DNA of 64,000 bases from a virus. The position numbers and the translations under genes were made by a program. This document shows positions 37,352 through 44,534 of this stretch, piece by piece. The stretch spans positions 1-64,000 of IMG/VR virus record IMGVR_UViG_3300015262_000001. One strand, given 5' to 3'. Positions within the stretch are counted from its first letter, which is position 1. Each line of letters starts with the position of its first letter. The notes under the pieces were generated by a model. The model was not told the DNA's origin and made no database searches. It saw only the letters and a program-made list of their open reading frames with translations.

Positions 37352-37755
37352 TGACCCAACCTCGCCTTATCCAACACTTGATAGAGACTGCCTGTCACCA
37401 ATACAACTTCAGACAGATCATAAGACACACCGTCTACAATCGCTCGAGCTGAGAGTAATAGATGGTAGTTATTTAGTTCGTTTTGTACAACTTGCTTTTG
37501 CACCAGCACTTCGCACTGTGGGAACAGTTCTTTCATGTAGGCTTCGAATTCTTGTTGCGTTCGTTCCATCATGGTTTCTGGCGTCGTACCATGGGTAGCC
37601 CAGAGAAAATAAAAACTGGGGACTTGACCAACGACTTTACCTTGGTCTCGACGCGAGGTAAACCAGTACATGAAATGCAACGCCATGGCTTCCTGAGGGG
37701 ACTTAACTTCCCAACCTGAACGCGTTGACATAGTAGCTACACAAAAATCGCTCAT
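37348..37755 (-). CDS. Unknown small protein, first gene of nuclease operon
   Basis: 135 residues from ATG 37755 with AAGGAAG upstream. Aromatic-rich N-terminal half (HFMYWFTSRR, FYFLWATHG), helical middle, beta-like C-terminus. No family is recognised. An inverted repeat at 37795-37814 lies just upstream of its leader. Confidence 0.65.
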   Translation of the reverse strand: MSDFCVATMSTRSGWEVKSPQEAMALHFMYWFTSRRDQGKVVGQVPSFYFLWATHGTTPETMMERTQQEFEAYMKELFPQCEVLVQKQVVQNELNNYHLLLSARAIVDGVSYDLSEVVLVTGSLYQVLDKARLGQ

Positions 37756-37794
37756 ACCGTCTTCCTTTATAGAAATGCCCTCTATAAGAATAAA

Positions 37795-37814
37795 CTTACA
37801 GTTAACGCTGTAAG
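37795..37814. promoter_or_regulatory. Inverted repeat, possible operator
   Basis: CTTACAG-TTAACG-CTGTAAG: two perfect 7-base arms around a 6-base centre, 40 bases upstream of the gene starting at 37755. It could be a protein-binding site or a small leader hairpin; nothing here decides between them. Confidence 0.4.
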
Positions 37815-37838
37815 ATAGCGTATAGCAAAAAAATAAAG

Positions 37839-37862
37839 CAGGAAGGGTGTTACCCCCTCCTG
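37839..37862 (-). terminator. Intrinsic terminator after gene 37878-38519
   Basis: On the minus strand, CAGGAGGGGGTAACACCC then TTCCTG folds into a hairpin and is followed by CTTTATTTTTTT. The tip GGGTAACACCC is shared with terminators at 40222 and 60139. Confidence 0.8.
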
Positions 37863-37877
37863 TTTATCTAAACGGTG

Positions 37878-38519
37878 TTATTCGTCGTCTGAGGGCGTTA
37901 CAGCACCCTTCAACGCCTTGTTGGTTTCACTGGTAATATCGAACAAACCTTTAGTCCGATGATAGCCAACAGCAGTCCAAGTTTTCTGCACATCGACACG
38001 CTCACGGAATGACAGCCCACCACCAGAACTTTCCAGATAGTGCGCATGCTTCAACCGAGTAACGTCGTCTTTGGTTTCCAAATGCAGCAAACCGTTCATT
38101 GCCCGACGCCAGAAAATGTTCTCCTGACCGATACCAACGTTGAGCGGACTGAAGACGCCATCATAACCACTGATCTTCTCATCCAGGTAATCCTGGTGCA
38201 GTCCTTCGTGGGCCATAATGTAATCGCGCATGAAACCTTGAGCGCCTTGCAGACCAGCCACAGAACCCAGATAACCGACCTCAAACCGTCCGACGTAATC
38301 GCCGTCCGACTTACCCAACAGTCGCTTACCCATTTCCCATGCACGCGATGTCATGTAGCTGTTAAACCCTTCCAACGCATTTGTAGCTTGCTGTGCCAAC
38401 CAACCGCCGGCTTGTTGAAACGCCTGAGTAGAATTGTTCACATAATCGGCGTACTTCTGCATCTGATTCTCGGTATAACTACCCGAGACCGCGTAGCTAA
38501 ATGCATGAGCACTATTCAT
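37878..38519 (-). CDS. Unknown protein between RNAP beta'N and nuclease operon
   Basis: 213 residues from ATG 38519 with AGAGGTAAAC upstream. Helical and Gly/Tyr-rich; it contains an IMAHEGLHQDYLDEK segment that superficially resembles HExxH (AHEGLH), but no further metal ligand is clear. The C-terminus is acidic (TPSDDE). It follows RNAP beta'N by 22 bases, the place of phiKZ gp56. Function unknown. Confidence 0.65.
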   Translation of the reverse strand: MNSAHAFSYAVSGSYTENQMQKYADYVNNSTQAFQQAGGWLAQQATNALEGFNSYMTSRAWEMGKRLLGKSDGDYVGRFEVGYLGSVAGLQGAQGFMRDYIMAHEGLHQDYLDEKISGYDGVFSPLNVGIGQENIFWRRAMNGLLHLETKDDVTRLKHAHYLESSGGGLSFRERVDVQKTWTAVGYHRTKGLFDITSETNKALKGAVTPSDDE

Positions 38520-38541
38520 CTTGTTTACCTCTTAGCCTGGG

Positions 38542-40179
38542 TTAGGCTGCGTCGACAATCGGCGTCTGTGCCATGAGCGTGTTAAGGTTCATGAGGTTAG
38601 TCGCCGCTTGCCCTGCGTAGTCACCCACTGTAAACGGAATGTTGCGGTCCAACGTCTGATGGTGACCCCACGCGCCGTAAGCTTTCGCTTTGGACTCGTT
38701 ATCGGCCATAAGGACGATATAATGGTTATCGCCGTCAAAGTCAGTGTTCGATTCGCTAACTGCCAGAATCGGTACCCGGATACTTTCATCCCGGAGATCG
38801 CGGTTAACCCGGAGGAACGCACTGCGCAGACTGAGGAACTCAATCGACGGGTTACGTCCACTCTGTATGATAGCCTTGTTGTTATCTTCCATGTCGCGGA
38901 AGAATTCATCAATCAGTGGGTCGATCCAATAAGCAGCTCGACTGATTCGCTGAATGGCCTGATACGGAGTATGACCACGACGATACAGGAAACCCGTGAT
39001 GTGATAGTCCAGAATAGCCAGACACATCTTCCACGGAACCATCCACTCGTCCGGGTTAAGGATGCCGGTTACTGACGTCACTACGGAACGACCGGTAAAC
39101 GGAACTGCACCAGAGGCCACGTGTTTACGGTTGATCGCTGGTTTACCAAACAACGCTTTCGGGTTGTTCACCTTACGGTATTGGTCGGCCAGCTTAACCA
39201 GGTTCTTACCCACGATGTCCACGTTACGACGCTTATCAGCGGCGCTCAGTTTAACCACGGAGTTGGAACGCTTGGTATCAGCAATCGCGGTGTACAGCTG
39301 TGCTGTGATCGGTTGGTGTGGATAGGCGTAAGTATCCTTGCCCGTCTTCTCCAGGATCGTCGCATAGCGGTTTGGTACCTTCATGTACTTGGAGAACGCG
39401 ATGTGCTTGTTCTTCTGGTACACTTCCCACAGCACTACACCTTCGTGCGAAGTAGTGCAATGACGTTTGCCATTCCCTACCAGCATCCAGTGCATAATGT
39501 CGTCGCATCGCTCCTGGAAGGTATTCATGTTAACTTCACTGATCTGTAGCTCTTCGAGCATGTTGCGGATCAGGTTGACCGTTGTGTTCTTTTGCTTGTT
39601 GATCTGCGCCCGATAGATCGGGTCGATAAAGTACCGAGGCACGCAGACTTTGGGACTACCAATACCGACTTTGTTAAAGAAGGTTGAAAAGAAACCAAGG
39701 TTAACAAAACCGTTTACACCTTCTGGCAGTTTCAGCCACAGTCGAGTATCCTCACCGCGGTCCAGGAACAGCTCTGGAACTTCACCGCACTTAGGACAGG
39801 CCTTACCCTGCTTCAGGCGATAGTTCCCACGGTAGTAACCACATGCCGGATTACAGCTGGCTACAGTCTCGAACGAGTTACCATTGAACTCCATACGAGT
39901 CAAACGCTCGATGGCTTCGCGATCTTCCTGAATGTTGAAGTCGAACTCATTCAGATAGATAGGTTTAAGACGACTGGTATCGTGCAAGTAGTCGTAGTCT
40001 TCGAAGTCCCAATACAGTGGCTCCGAGTAACGCGGGTCATCCTCCAGCGACTGGCCAAAGGCTGCGGCATAGCGATTGAAGAAAGGCATCGGATCGAGCT
40101 TTTCTTCGTTGTACTGTGTGAGCTTTTTAATTGCCAGCTCATTTGACGGAGTGAGTTCCGGTAAATACATGTTGCCCAT
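38542..40179 (-). CDS. Non-virion RNA polymerase beta' N-terminal subunit (phiKZ gp55-like)
   Basis: 545 residues from ATG 40179, chosen because GGAG lies 7 bases upstream; the longer frame begins with TTG. NTDFDGDNH (D480, D482, D484) is the universal NADFDGD metal-binding loop of the RNAP active centre. A Cys cluster near the N-terminus (CNPACGYY then CPKCG) forms a zinc ribbon like that of beta'. KALFGKPAINRKHV with SGAVPFTGRSVV corresponds to the RLLGKRVDFSGRSVIV region. The gene lies just downstream of the chimallin gene, as gp55 follows gp54 in phiKZ, separated by a terminator. Confidence 0.85.
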   Translation of the reverse strand: MGNMYLPELTPSNELAIKKLTQYNEEKLDPMPFFNRYAAAFGQSLEDDPRYSEPLYWDFEDYDYLHDTSRLKPIYLNEFDFNIQEDREAIERLTRMEFNGNSFETVASCNPACGYYRGNYRLKQGKACPKCGEVPELFLDRGEDTRLWLKLPEGVNGFVNLGFFSTFFNKVGIGSPKVCVPRYFIDPIYRAQINKQKNTTVNLIRNMLEELQISEVNMNTFQERCDDIMHWMLVGNGKRHCTTSHEGVVLWEVYQKNKHIAFSKYMKVPNRYATILEKTGKDTYAYPHQPITAQLYTAIADTKRSNSVVKLSAADKRRNVDIVGKNLVKLADQYRKVNNPKALFGKPAINRKHVASGAVPFTGRSVVTSVTGILNPDEWMVPWKMCLAILDYHITGFLYRRGHTPYQAIQRISRAAYWIDPLIDEFFRDMEDNNKAIIQSGRNPSIEFLSLRSAFLRVNRDLRDESIRVPILAVSESNTDFDGDNHYIVLMADNESKAKAYGAWGHHQTLDRNIPFTVGDYAGQAATNLMNLNTLMAQTPIVDAA

Positions 40180-40221
40180 AGCCGACTCCAAAACGGAAAA
40201 ACAGAAAAAAGAGAATAGCGA

Positions 40222-40245
40222 GCAAGAGGGTGTTACCCCTCTTGC
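40222..40245 (-). terminator. Intrinsic terminator after chmA
   Basis: GCAAGAGGG and CCCTCTTGC form a 9-bp stem around GTAACA on the minus strand, 39 bases past the chmA stop, with CTTTTTT a further 17 bases on. It probably lets chmA be transcribed at a higher level than the RNAP gene behind it. Confidence 0.8.
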
Positions 40246-40283
40246 CCACCAGTCCTTTGTGCAGGCTACAACTCTTACAACAA

Positions 40284-42302
40284 TTACATGAACGGCATGT
40301 TCATGTTGTAAGCAACGCCCAGACCGTTACCGGAGGCGTTGTTCGAACCAGCACCCACGAGGGTAGCCAGACCGATGCCAGGCGTCGAAGCCAGGCTAGT
40401 GTTGCGCCAGCTGCCCAGGTTGTTGGCAACGTTCAGCTGACCGATGGTGTCCATGGCTTTCGACATGGCAGCCATGAAGTCAGGCGCCCAGATGTGAGGC
40501 TGAGCCCAGCCGTTGATGTGAACCTGACCGTCGAACAGCGACGAACTGGTTTCCACGCGCAGCTTCTGAGCACGTTGCTTGAACTCTTCGCCCTGGATGG
40601 TGCCGTACATGGTCGACAGCAGGCTTTCGGCTGCGAGCTGACCTTTCGGGCCCTTGATGTGCGAGATCATCATCTCGTCCAGTTCCTGGGTGTTGAACTT
40701 GCGACCGGCGTATTCGGCCAGGCCGTTTACAGCGATCATGCCAGTCGGGATCAGCACTGGCTTGGACGGCACCCAACCAACCTGAGCGGTAGCGTTGGCA
40801 CGGATGATTTCCGAGAACGCACCCTTGGTCATGCTGTCGATGAGCGAGATAACAACTTTGATTTCCGCCGCGTTCTGACCGACTTTGGCCAGCTGGAAGA
40901 AGAAGTTGTTGATCGACGCGTTCGGACCGGCCGGGATCAGGTTGATCTGGAAGGTCGCATGCGGGGAAACGTTCTGACGGATCCAGTTGTTGACCAGCTC
41001 GGTGTCCGACATCTTCTTCTCGTCGAGACGGATACGTTGCGGGTTCTGGAAGCCACCAGGGATCTGGCTTACCATTTGGTCAACACGAGTTTCCAGGTCA
41101 GCCAGGTTGCCGCGAGCACCAACGCTATGACGGCGCAGAGCTTCAGACCAGACGTACTGGTTGTTCGTCGCCATCAGCGCGTACAGGCCGGTGAAGAACG
41201 GGAACAGACCGCCGTTGTTGCAGAGTTGCTCGCCAGCTTGTACGGTACCAACGGTGATCACTGGACGCAGAGGTTTGAAGCCCTGTGGGTAAACACCCAT
41301 GCCCATGCTGTTGCCGAGGAACTGTTGCAGCGCGTTCATTTGCTCTTGCGAGCGGTGCGACATCATGAAACGCTGGTGATCTTCCCACGACACGCCGTTC
41401 AGGCTGACAGCCGCAGTAGCGCGGATGATCTCTTTCGAGTTGGCCTGGAAGTTGCCGGTGTTCTGGTTGCTGTTGTTGATCGTCGAAACGATCACTTCCA
41501 TGTTGTCCGGAGTCAACGTGCCGGCTTTGCTGGTGCGGAAGCTGATTGCGTTAACGCGAGCTTCTGCACAACCGTCTTTGCCGTAAGGTTCGTCGGTCTT
41601 GGCGAACGGAACCGGAACCTGGTAACCCTTGGCAACGATTTCGCGCACGGTCTTGACCATGATCGCTTCTTCCCACTCGGAGGCGATGTAGTTCGCCTGA
41701 CGGTGAGCGTAGTCTTTCGGATCGCCGGCTTCTGGGTGGTGCAGCATTTCCAGGTCGACAACGATCATGTTGATCACGCTGACGTTCTTCACGCCCTGAG
41801 CTTCGGCCACTTTGGTGTAGTGGGAAGTCAGCTTTTCCAGGAACACGTTGTTCGGGTACTGAGCCGGAGTCAGTGGTGCCGACATTTGTTGCATGATGTT
41901 GTTGGCGTTGACAGTGATGCGCTCAACACCGATGGACAGGGTGCGGTTGTAGAACAGCGCGGCCATGACGTACATGGTGCCGTCGAAGACAACGTACAGA
42001 CCGACGCCAGGCAGTTGTGCCGAGATGGACGGGGTCAGCATTTCAACGGTCGGAACGATTTTGCGTTGCAGTTCGTTGGTGGTGGACTTCTTGGCGTTCT
42101 CGTAGATCGCTTCGAGTTTCTCGATGGTTTCGGCAACCTCTTTGAGGTTACGGTTGTCGGACGTCATGGACGGCAGACGAAGCAGGCCAGCAAGACCATC
42201 CAGAGGAGCCATGGTGCCCGGAGCGCCTGGAGCCTGGTTAGTGGTGTTGGCTTGTTCTTTTTCGTTCCAGGAAGTGCTTTCGGAACCGGTATTCAGACTC
42301 AT
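40284..42302 (-). CDS. chmA: Chimallin, phage nucleus shell protein (phiKZ gp54-like)
   Basis: 672 residues with no enzyme motif. A disordered Asn/Thr/Gly/Pro-rich N-terminus (about 35 residues) and a flexible Gly/Asn C-terminal tail ending AYNMNMPFM flank a large mixed alpha/beta body, the layout expected for chimallin, whose terminal segments link neighbouring subunits in the shell. It lies directly upstream of the RNAP beta'N gene as gp54 does in phiKZ. It is monocistronic, with a strong early-promoter-like element 86-111 bases upstream and its own terminator, which fits the most abundant early protein. Codon choice looks more uniform than in its neighbours. Identification rests on context, size and layout, not on a remembered sequence match. 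Confidence 0.7.
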   Translation of the reverse strand: MSLNTGSESTSWNEKEQANTTNQAPGAPGTMAPLDGLAGLLRLPSMTSDNRNLKEVAETIEKLEAIYENAKKSTTNELQRKIVPTVEMLTPSISAQLPGVGLYVVFDGTMYVMAALFYNRTLSIGVERITVNANNIMQQMSAPLTPAQYPNNVFLEKLTSHYTKVAEAQGVKNVSVINMIVVDLEMLHHPEAGDPKDYAHRQANYIASEWEEAIMVKTVREIVAKGYQVPVPFAKTDEPYGKDGCAEARVNAISFRTSKAGTLTPDNMEVIVSTINNSNQNTGNFQANSKEIIRATAAVSLNGVSWEDHQRFMMSHRSQEQMNALQQFLGNSMGMGVYPQGFKPLRPVITVGTVQAGEQLCNNGGLFPFFTGLYALMATNNQYVWSEALRRHSVGARGNLADLETRVDQMVSQIPGGFQNPQRIRLDEKKMSDTELVNNWIRQNVSPHATFQINLIPAGPNASINNFFFQLAKVGQNAAEIKVVISLIDSMTKGAFSEIIRANATAQVGWVPSKPVLIPTGMIAVNGLAEYAGRKFNTQELDEMMISHIKGPKGQLAAESLLSTMYGTIQGEEFKQRAQKLRVETSSSLFDGQVHINGWAQPHIWAPDFMAAMSKAMDTIGQLNVANNLGSWRNTSLASTPGIGLATLVGAGSNNASGNGLGVAYNMNMPFM

Positions 42303-42606
42303 GAGTGTTTTCCTTTTATACGAAGATAGTTTGCTATAGCGAGATTATCTTTACGGATGTGGAACATCTGTATTACTAATCCCATAAGTAATGTAGGCCT
42401 GAAATATTCTTACCCCAACAGAAATCACCCTACTTTTCAGCAGGGATGATATAGAGTAATCGCTTTCAGTATACATCACAAATTCCCAAGTTGCGCAATG
42501 GTCCCCAGTGGGAGAACTTCTCCCGATGTGACTTGTTCACATATAATAGAGAATTGCAGTAACACTTTATTTCCAAATCCCCATCATTTGTTTCGGACAT
42601 CCCCCT
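42303..42606. other. Intergenic region between chmA and divergent gene
   Basis: 304 bases without a supported gene. It holds the chmA early-promoter-like element (42388-42413), a leader of about 85 bases for chmA, and on the plus side an ATATAATAG box near 42540 that could serve the gene at 42607. A small inverted repeat (CAGTGGGAGAACTTCTCCC, 42506-42524) is also present. Confidence 0.6.
42388..42413 (-). promoter_or_regulatory. Early-promoter-like element upstream of chmA
   Basis: Minus-strand GTAAGAATATTTCAGGCC followed by TACATTAC. It is one of the three best of five copies of a shared element whose end resembles the phiKZ early promoter core TATATTAC. It ends 86 bases before the chmA start. 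Confidence 0.65.
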
Positions 42607-43710
42607 ATGACTATCTTTACCTATCCCGCTGAGGACGTCAGCCGGAAGTATCCCCGTAGCAACTTCAATGACCTGGGGAATCTGCATCGTGTAACCGAAT
42701 TCAACCGTAAGGACTATCGGGCCTACGTGGACCGTTCTTCCTTTCATCTCGAAGACCAGAACAAGCTGGTGGGTATTCTCCACCACTTGACGATCGATCC
42801 TGAGTGGAGCTTGCAGGAGGTTGTAGATAATACACGCTTCCGTGCAAATTCACTGTGCACGGTTTATCACATCACTTCGATTAACCGTATTGGCTTTGCA
42901 GAGCCCGAAGGCTTCTATCGTCGCAATGTCAGAGAGCACTGGGTTCTCCTGGATGCATTCATCGACTACGACGAAAAGACCCTCAAGCTGGAAGATCTAA
43001 AAGCAGTGATCCCGCTATACTCAACAGTATTGGAGCGCGGGTATAAACATACTGTTGAAAAGAGTCAGGCTACCAGTAATGAGATCACAGACGTGGCCAT
43101 CATTGGTTTGGACATGGTGGCACTGGCAGTAGGCTGGTGGTTGTTCATGCGCGAGAAGCGTGAAGTCAACACAGGCATTGCGTCGTACGTCTGCATGTAC
43201 CCGCTGTATCACGCCACACTCTATCAGAACCAGTTGTCGGTCATCAACATCCTCTACGAGTTCTTCGTTAAGGAACAAGACCTGAATGACCTGATCAAGA
43301 CTGAGTCGGTTAAGTTCACCACGTTAAATGAGGAGAAGCTGTTCAGAAATTACATGCTCTTCCTTATAGACGTGCTTACGGGTCGTAGACTGGTTGACGT
43401 GTGGATGATGTTGAAGCAGATTGACAGTCTGTACCGTGTTCCCTACACCAACTACATCGACCCGCATGACCAGGCGTTGTACGCTCAGACGGGTTGGGCC
43501 TTTGAACCGGCGTTCCTGAAGGTGTGTGCTATCTACCTGTCGATTGGTAACCGCATGAAGTACAAGTGTGCAGATATCAACACAGAGATCGATCGGCTCT
43601 ATCGTCAGATTGCTTATCGTCAGAAGAATATCCCTGAAGTGTTTTTCAGGAAGCATCTGGGTGATTTGCTCGAAGAAGTAAAAACACTGAATGACATCAA
43701 CTTTCGTTGA
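42607..43710 (+). CDS. Unknown protein divergent from chmA (phiKZ gp53 position)
   Basis: 367 residues from ATG 42607. Mostly helical, rich in Tyr, Leu and Arg, no motif recognised. It contains a short hydrophobic run near residues 165-183 (IIGLDMVALAVGWWLFM) that could be a single membrane helix. No clear ribosome site is visible before the ATG. phiKZ gp53, next to gp54, is a virion protein as I recall, so a virion role is possible but not shown. It ends before a bidirectional hairpin. Confidence 0.65.
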   Translation: MTIFTYPAEDVSRKYPRSNFNDLGNLHRVTEFNRKDYRAYVDRSSFHLEDQNKLVGILHHLTIDPEWSLQEVVDNTRFRANSLCTVYHITSINRIGFAEPEGFYRRNVREHWVLLDAFIDYDEKTLKLEDLKAVIPLYSTVLERGYKHTVEKSQATSNEITDVAIIGLDMVALAVGWWLFMREKREVNTGIASYVCMYPLYHATLYQNQLSVINILYEFFVKEQDLNDLIKTESVKFTTLNEEKLFRNYMLFLIDVLTGRRLVDVWMMLKQIDSLYRVPYTNYIDPHDQALYAQTGWAFEPAFLKVCAIYLSIGNRMKYKCADINTEIDRLYRQIAYRQKNIPEVFFRKHLGDLLEEVKTLNDINFR

Positions 43711-43802
43711 TTTTTCATTGTACGGGAGGAGACTTAACGGTCCAACCGACGAAGTGCTCCCATATTTGATCCTAAAATCTTAAATAAATTGAAATTCCTT
43801 AT

Positions 43803-43834
43803 ACTCCTACCTCCCTTAACGGGGAGGTAGGAGT
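43803..43834. terminator. Bidirectional hairpin terminator
   Basis: 13-bp perfect stem (ACTCCTACCTCCC) with a 6-base loop between convergent genes ending at 43710 and 43845. The 90 bases before it are AT-rich and carry no supported gene. Confidence 0.9.
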
Positions 43835-43844
43835 TATAGGCGTT

Positions 43845-44180
43845 TTAGATTAAAAACGGTTTATCCTGACTAAACTGAATCGCGTACAGTTCTTCCTTGG
43901 CTGACGTTACCAGCTTCAAACATTTGACGTATTTGAGACTGGTTAGTTCTACTTGCCTTTTTAGATCTCGTATCTTCTCCGCACAAACAATATGCTTGAG
44001 CCATCCATAGCTGCTACAGAACTTATTCAATTCACACTGGGCGTCAAACATCTCTTTCGAAGCATCCATAAAGCGCTGGAGGTAAAAGCCAAGCACCTGG
44101 GATTTACTCTGAATGAGATCGACCCTCGATTGATAATGGTCTACTGTCTTGGCGTTACCCATGTAGTGCACAGTACCCAT
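43845..44180 (-). CDS. Unknown small helical protein
   Basis: 111 residues, helical with Lys/Leu/Cys-rich segments (four Cys). The start overlaps the stop of the preceding gene by one base, with AAGG upstream. It is last of the operon carrying the DNA polymerase C-half. No family is recognised. Confidence 0.65.
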   Translation of the reverse strand: MGTVHYMGNAKTVDHYQSRVDLIQSKSQVLGFYLQRFMDASKEMFDAQCELNKFCSSYGWLKHIVCAEKIRDLKRQVELTSLKYVKCLKLVTSAKEELYAIQFSQDKPFLI

Positions 44181-44527
44181 TACTTACCAACCTTTTCAAT
44201 CGGCACACCTTCAAGGAAGAACCACACGCCGTTCTCCGGATCGATATCAACTTCATTGATCCGAGTAAGGGTCCCGTCGTCTTCCGCGTAGATGACCTGA
44301 AGGAAGTTCCAATCGCCACCTTTGAACACCAGGCGACGTCCGCTGATGTCGGTTACCGTGAGAGTAGCAAACTCCGATGGCAGCGGACAATCCACACCTT
44401 CCTGATTGAACTTCATCTGAAGGGGGAAGTCGGAAGGAATGCGCTGTACCGGTAATGGGTTACCGAGCACATCACACGCGGGTCCTTCCACGTAGTAGCC
44501 GAACGAAGGACCTCTTATGATTTTCAT
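44180..44527 (-). CDS. Unknown small beta-rich protein
   Basis: 115 residues from ATG 44527 (MKIIRGPSFGYYVEG); GAGGTG lies just upstream and overlaps the polymerase stop codon region, which argues against the GTG two codons earlier. Beta-rich composition with FATLTVTDISGRRLVF and an acidic loop; no catalytic motif. It is co-transcribed with the polymerase half. Confidence 0.65.
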   Translation of the reverse strand: MKIIRGPSFGYYVEGPACDVLGNPLPVQRIPSDFPLQMKFNQEGVDCPLPSEFATLTVTDISGRRLVFKGGDWNFLQVIYAEDDGTLTRINEVDIDPENGVWFFLEGVPIEKVGK

Positions 44528-44534
44528 ATTCACC

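Noticed and set aside
37878-38519. AHEGLH segment as a possible zinc protease motif
   Set aside because: The spacing does not match HExxH and no third ligand could be placed.
42466-42786. Minus-strand open frame opposite the start of the 42607 gene
   Set aside because: It overlaps the coding start of a better-supported gene and has no ribosome site.
43775-43802. AT-rich TTGAAATTCC sequence resembling the early-promoter element
   Set aside because: It lacks the TAGG/CCTA part, and no minus-strand gene starts nearby; it lies just before a terminator between convergent genes.
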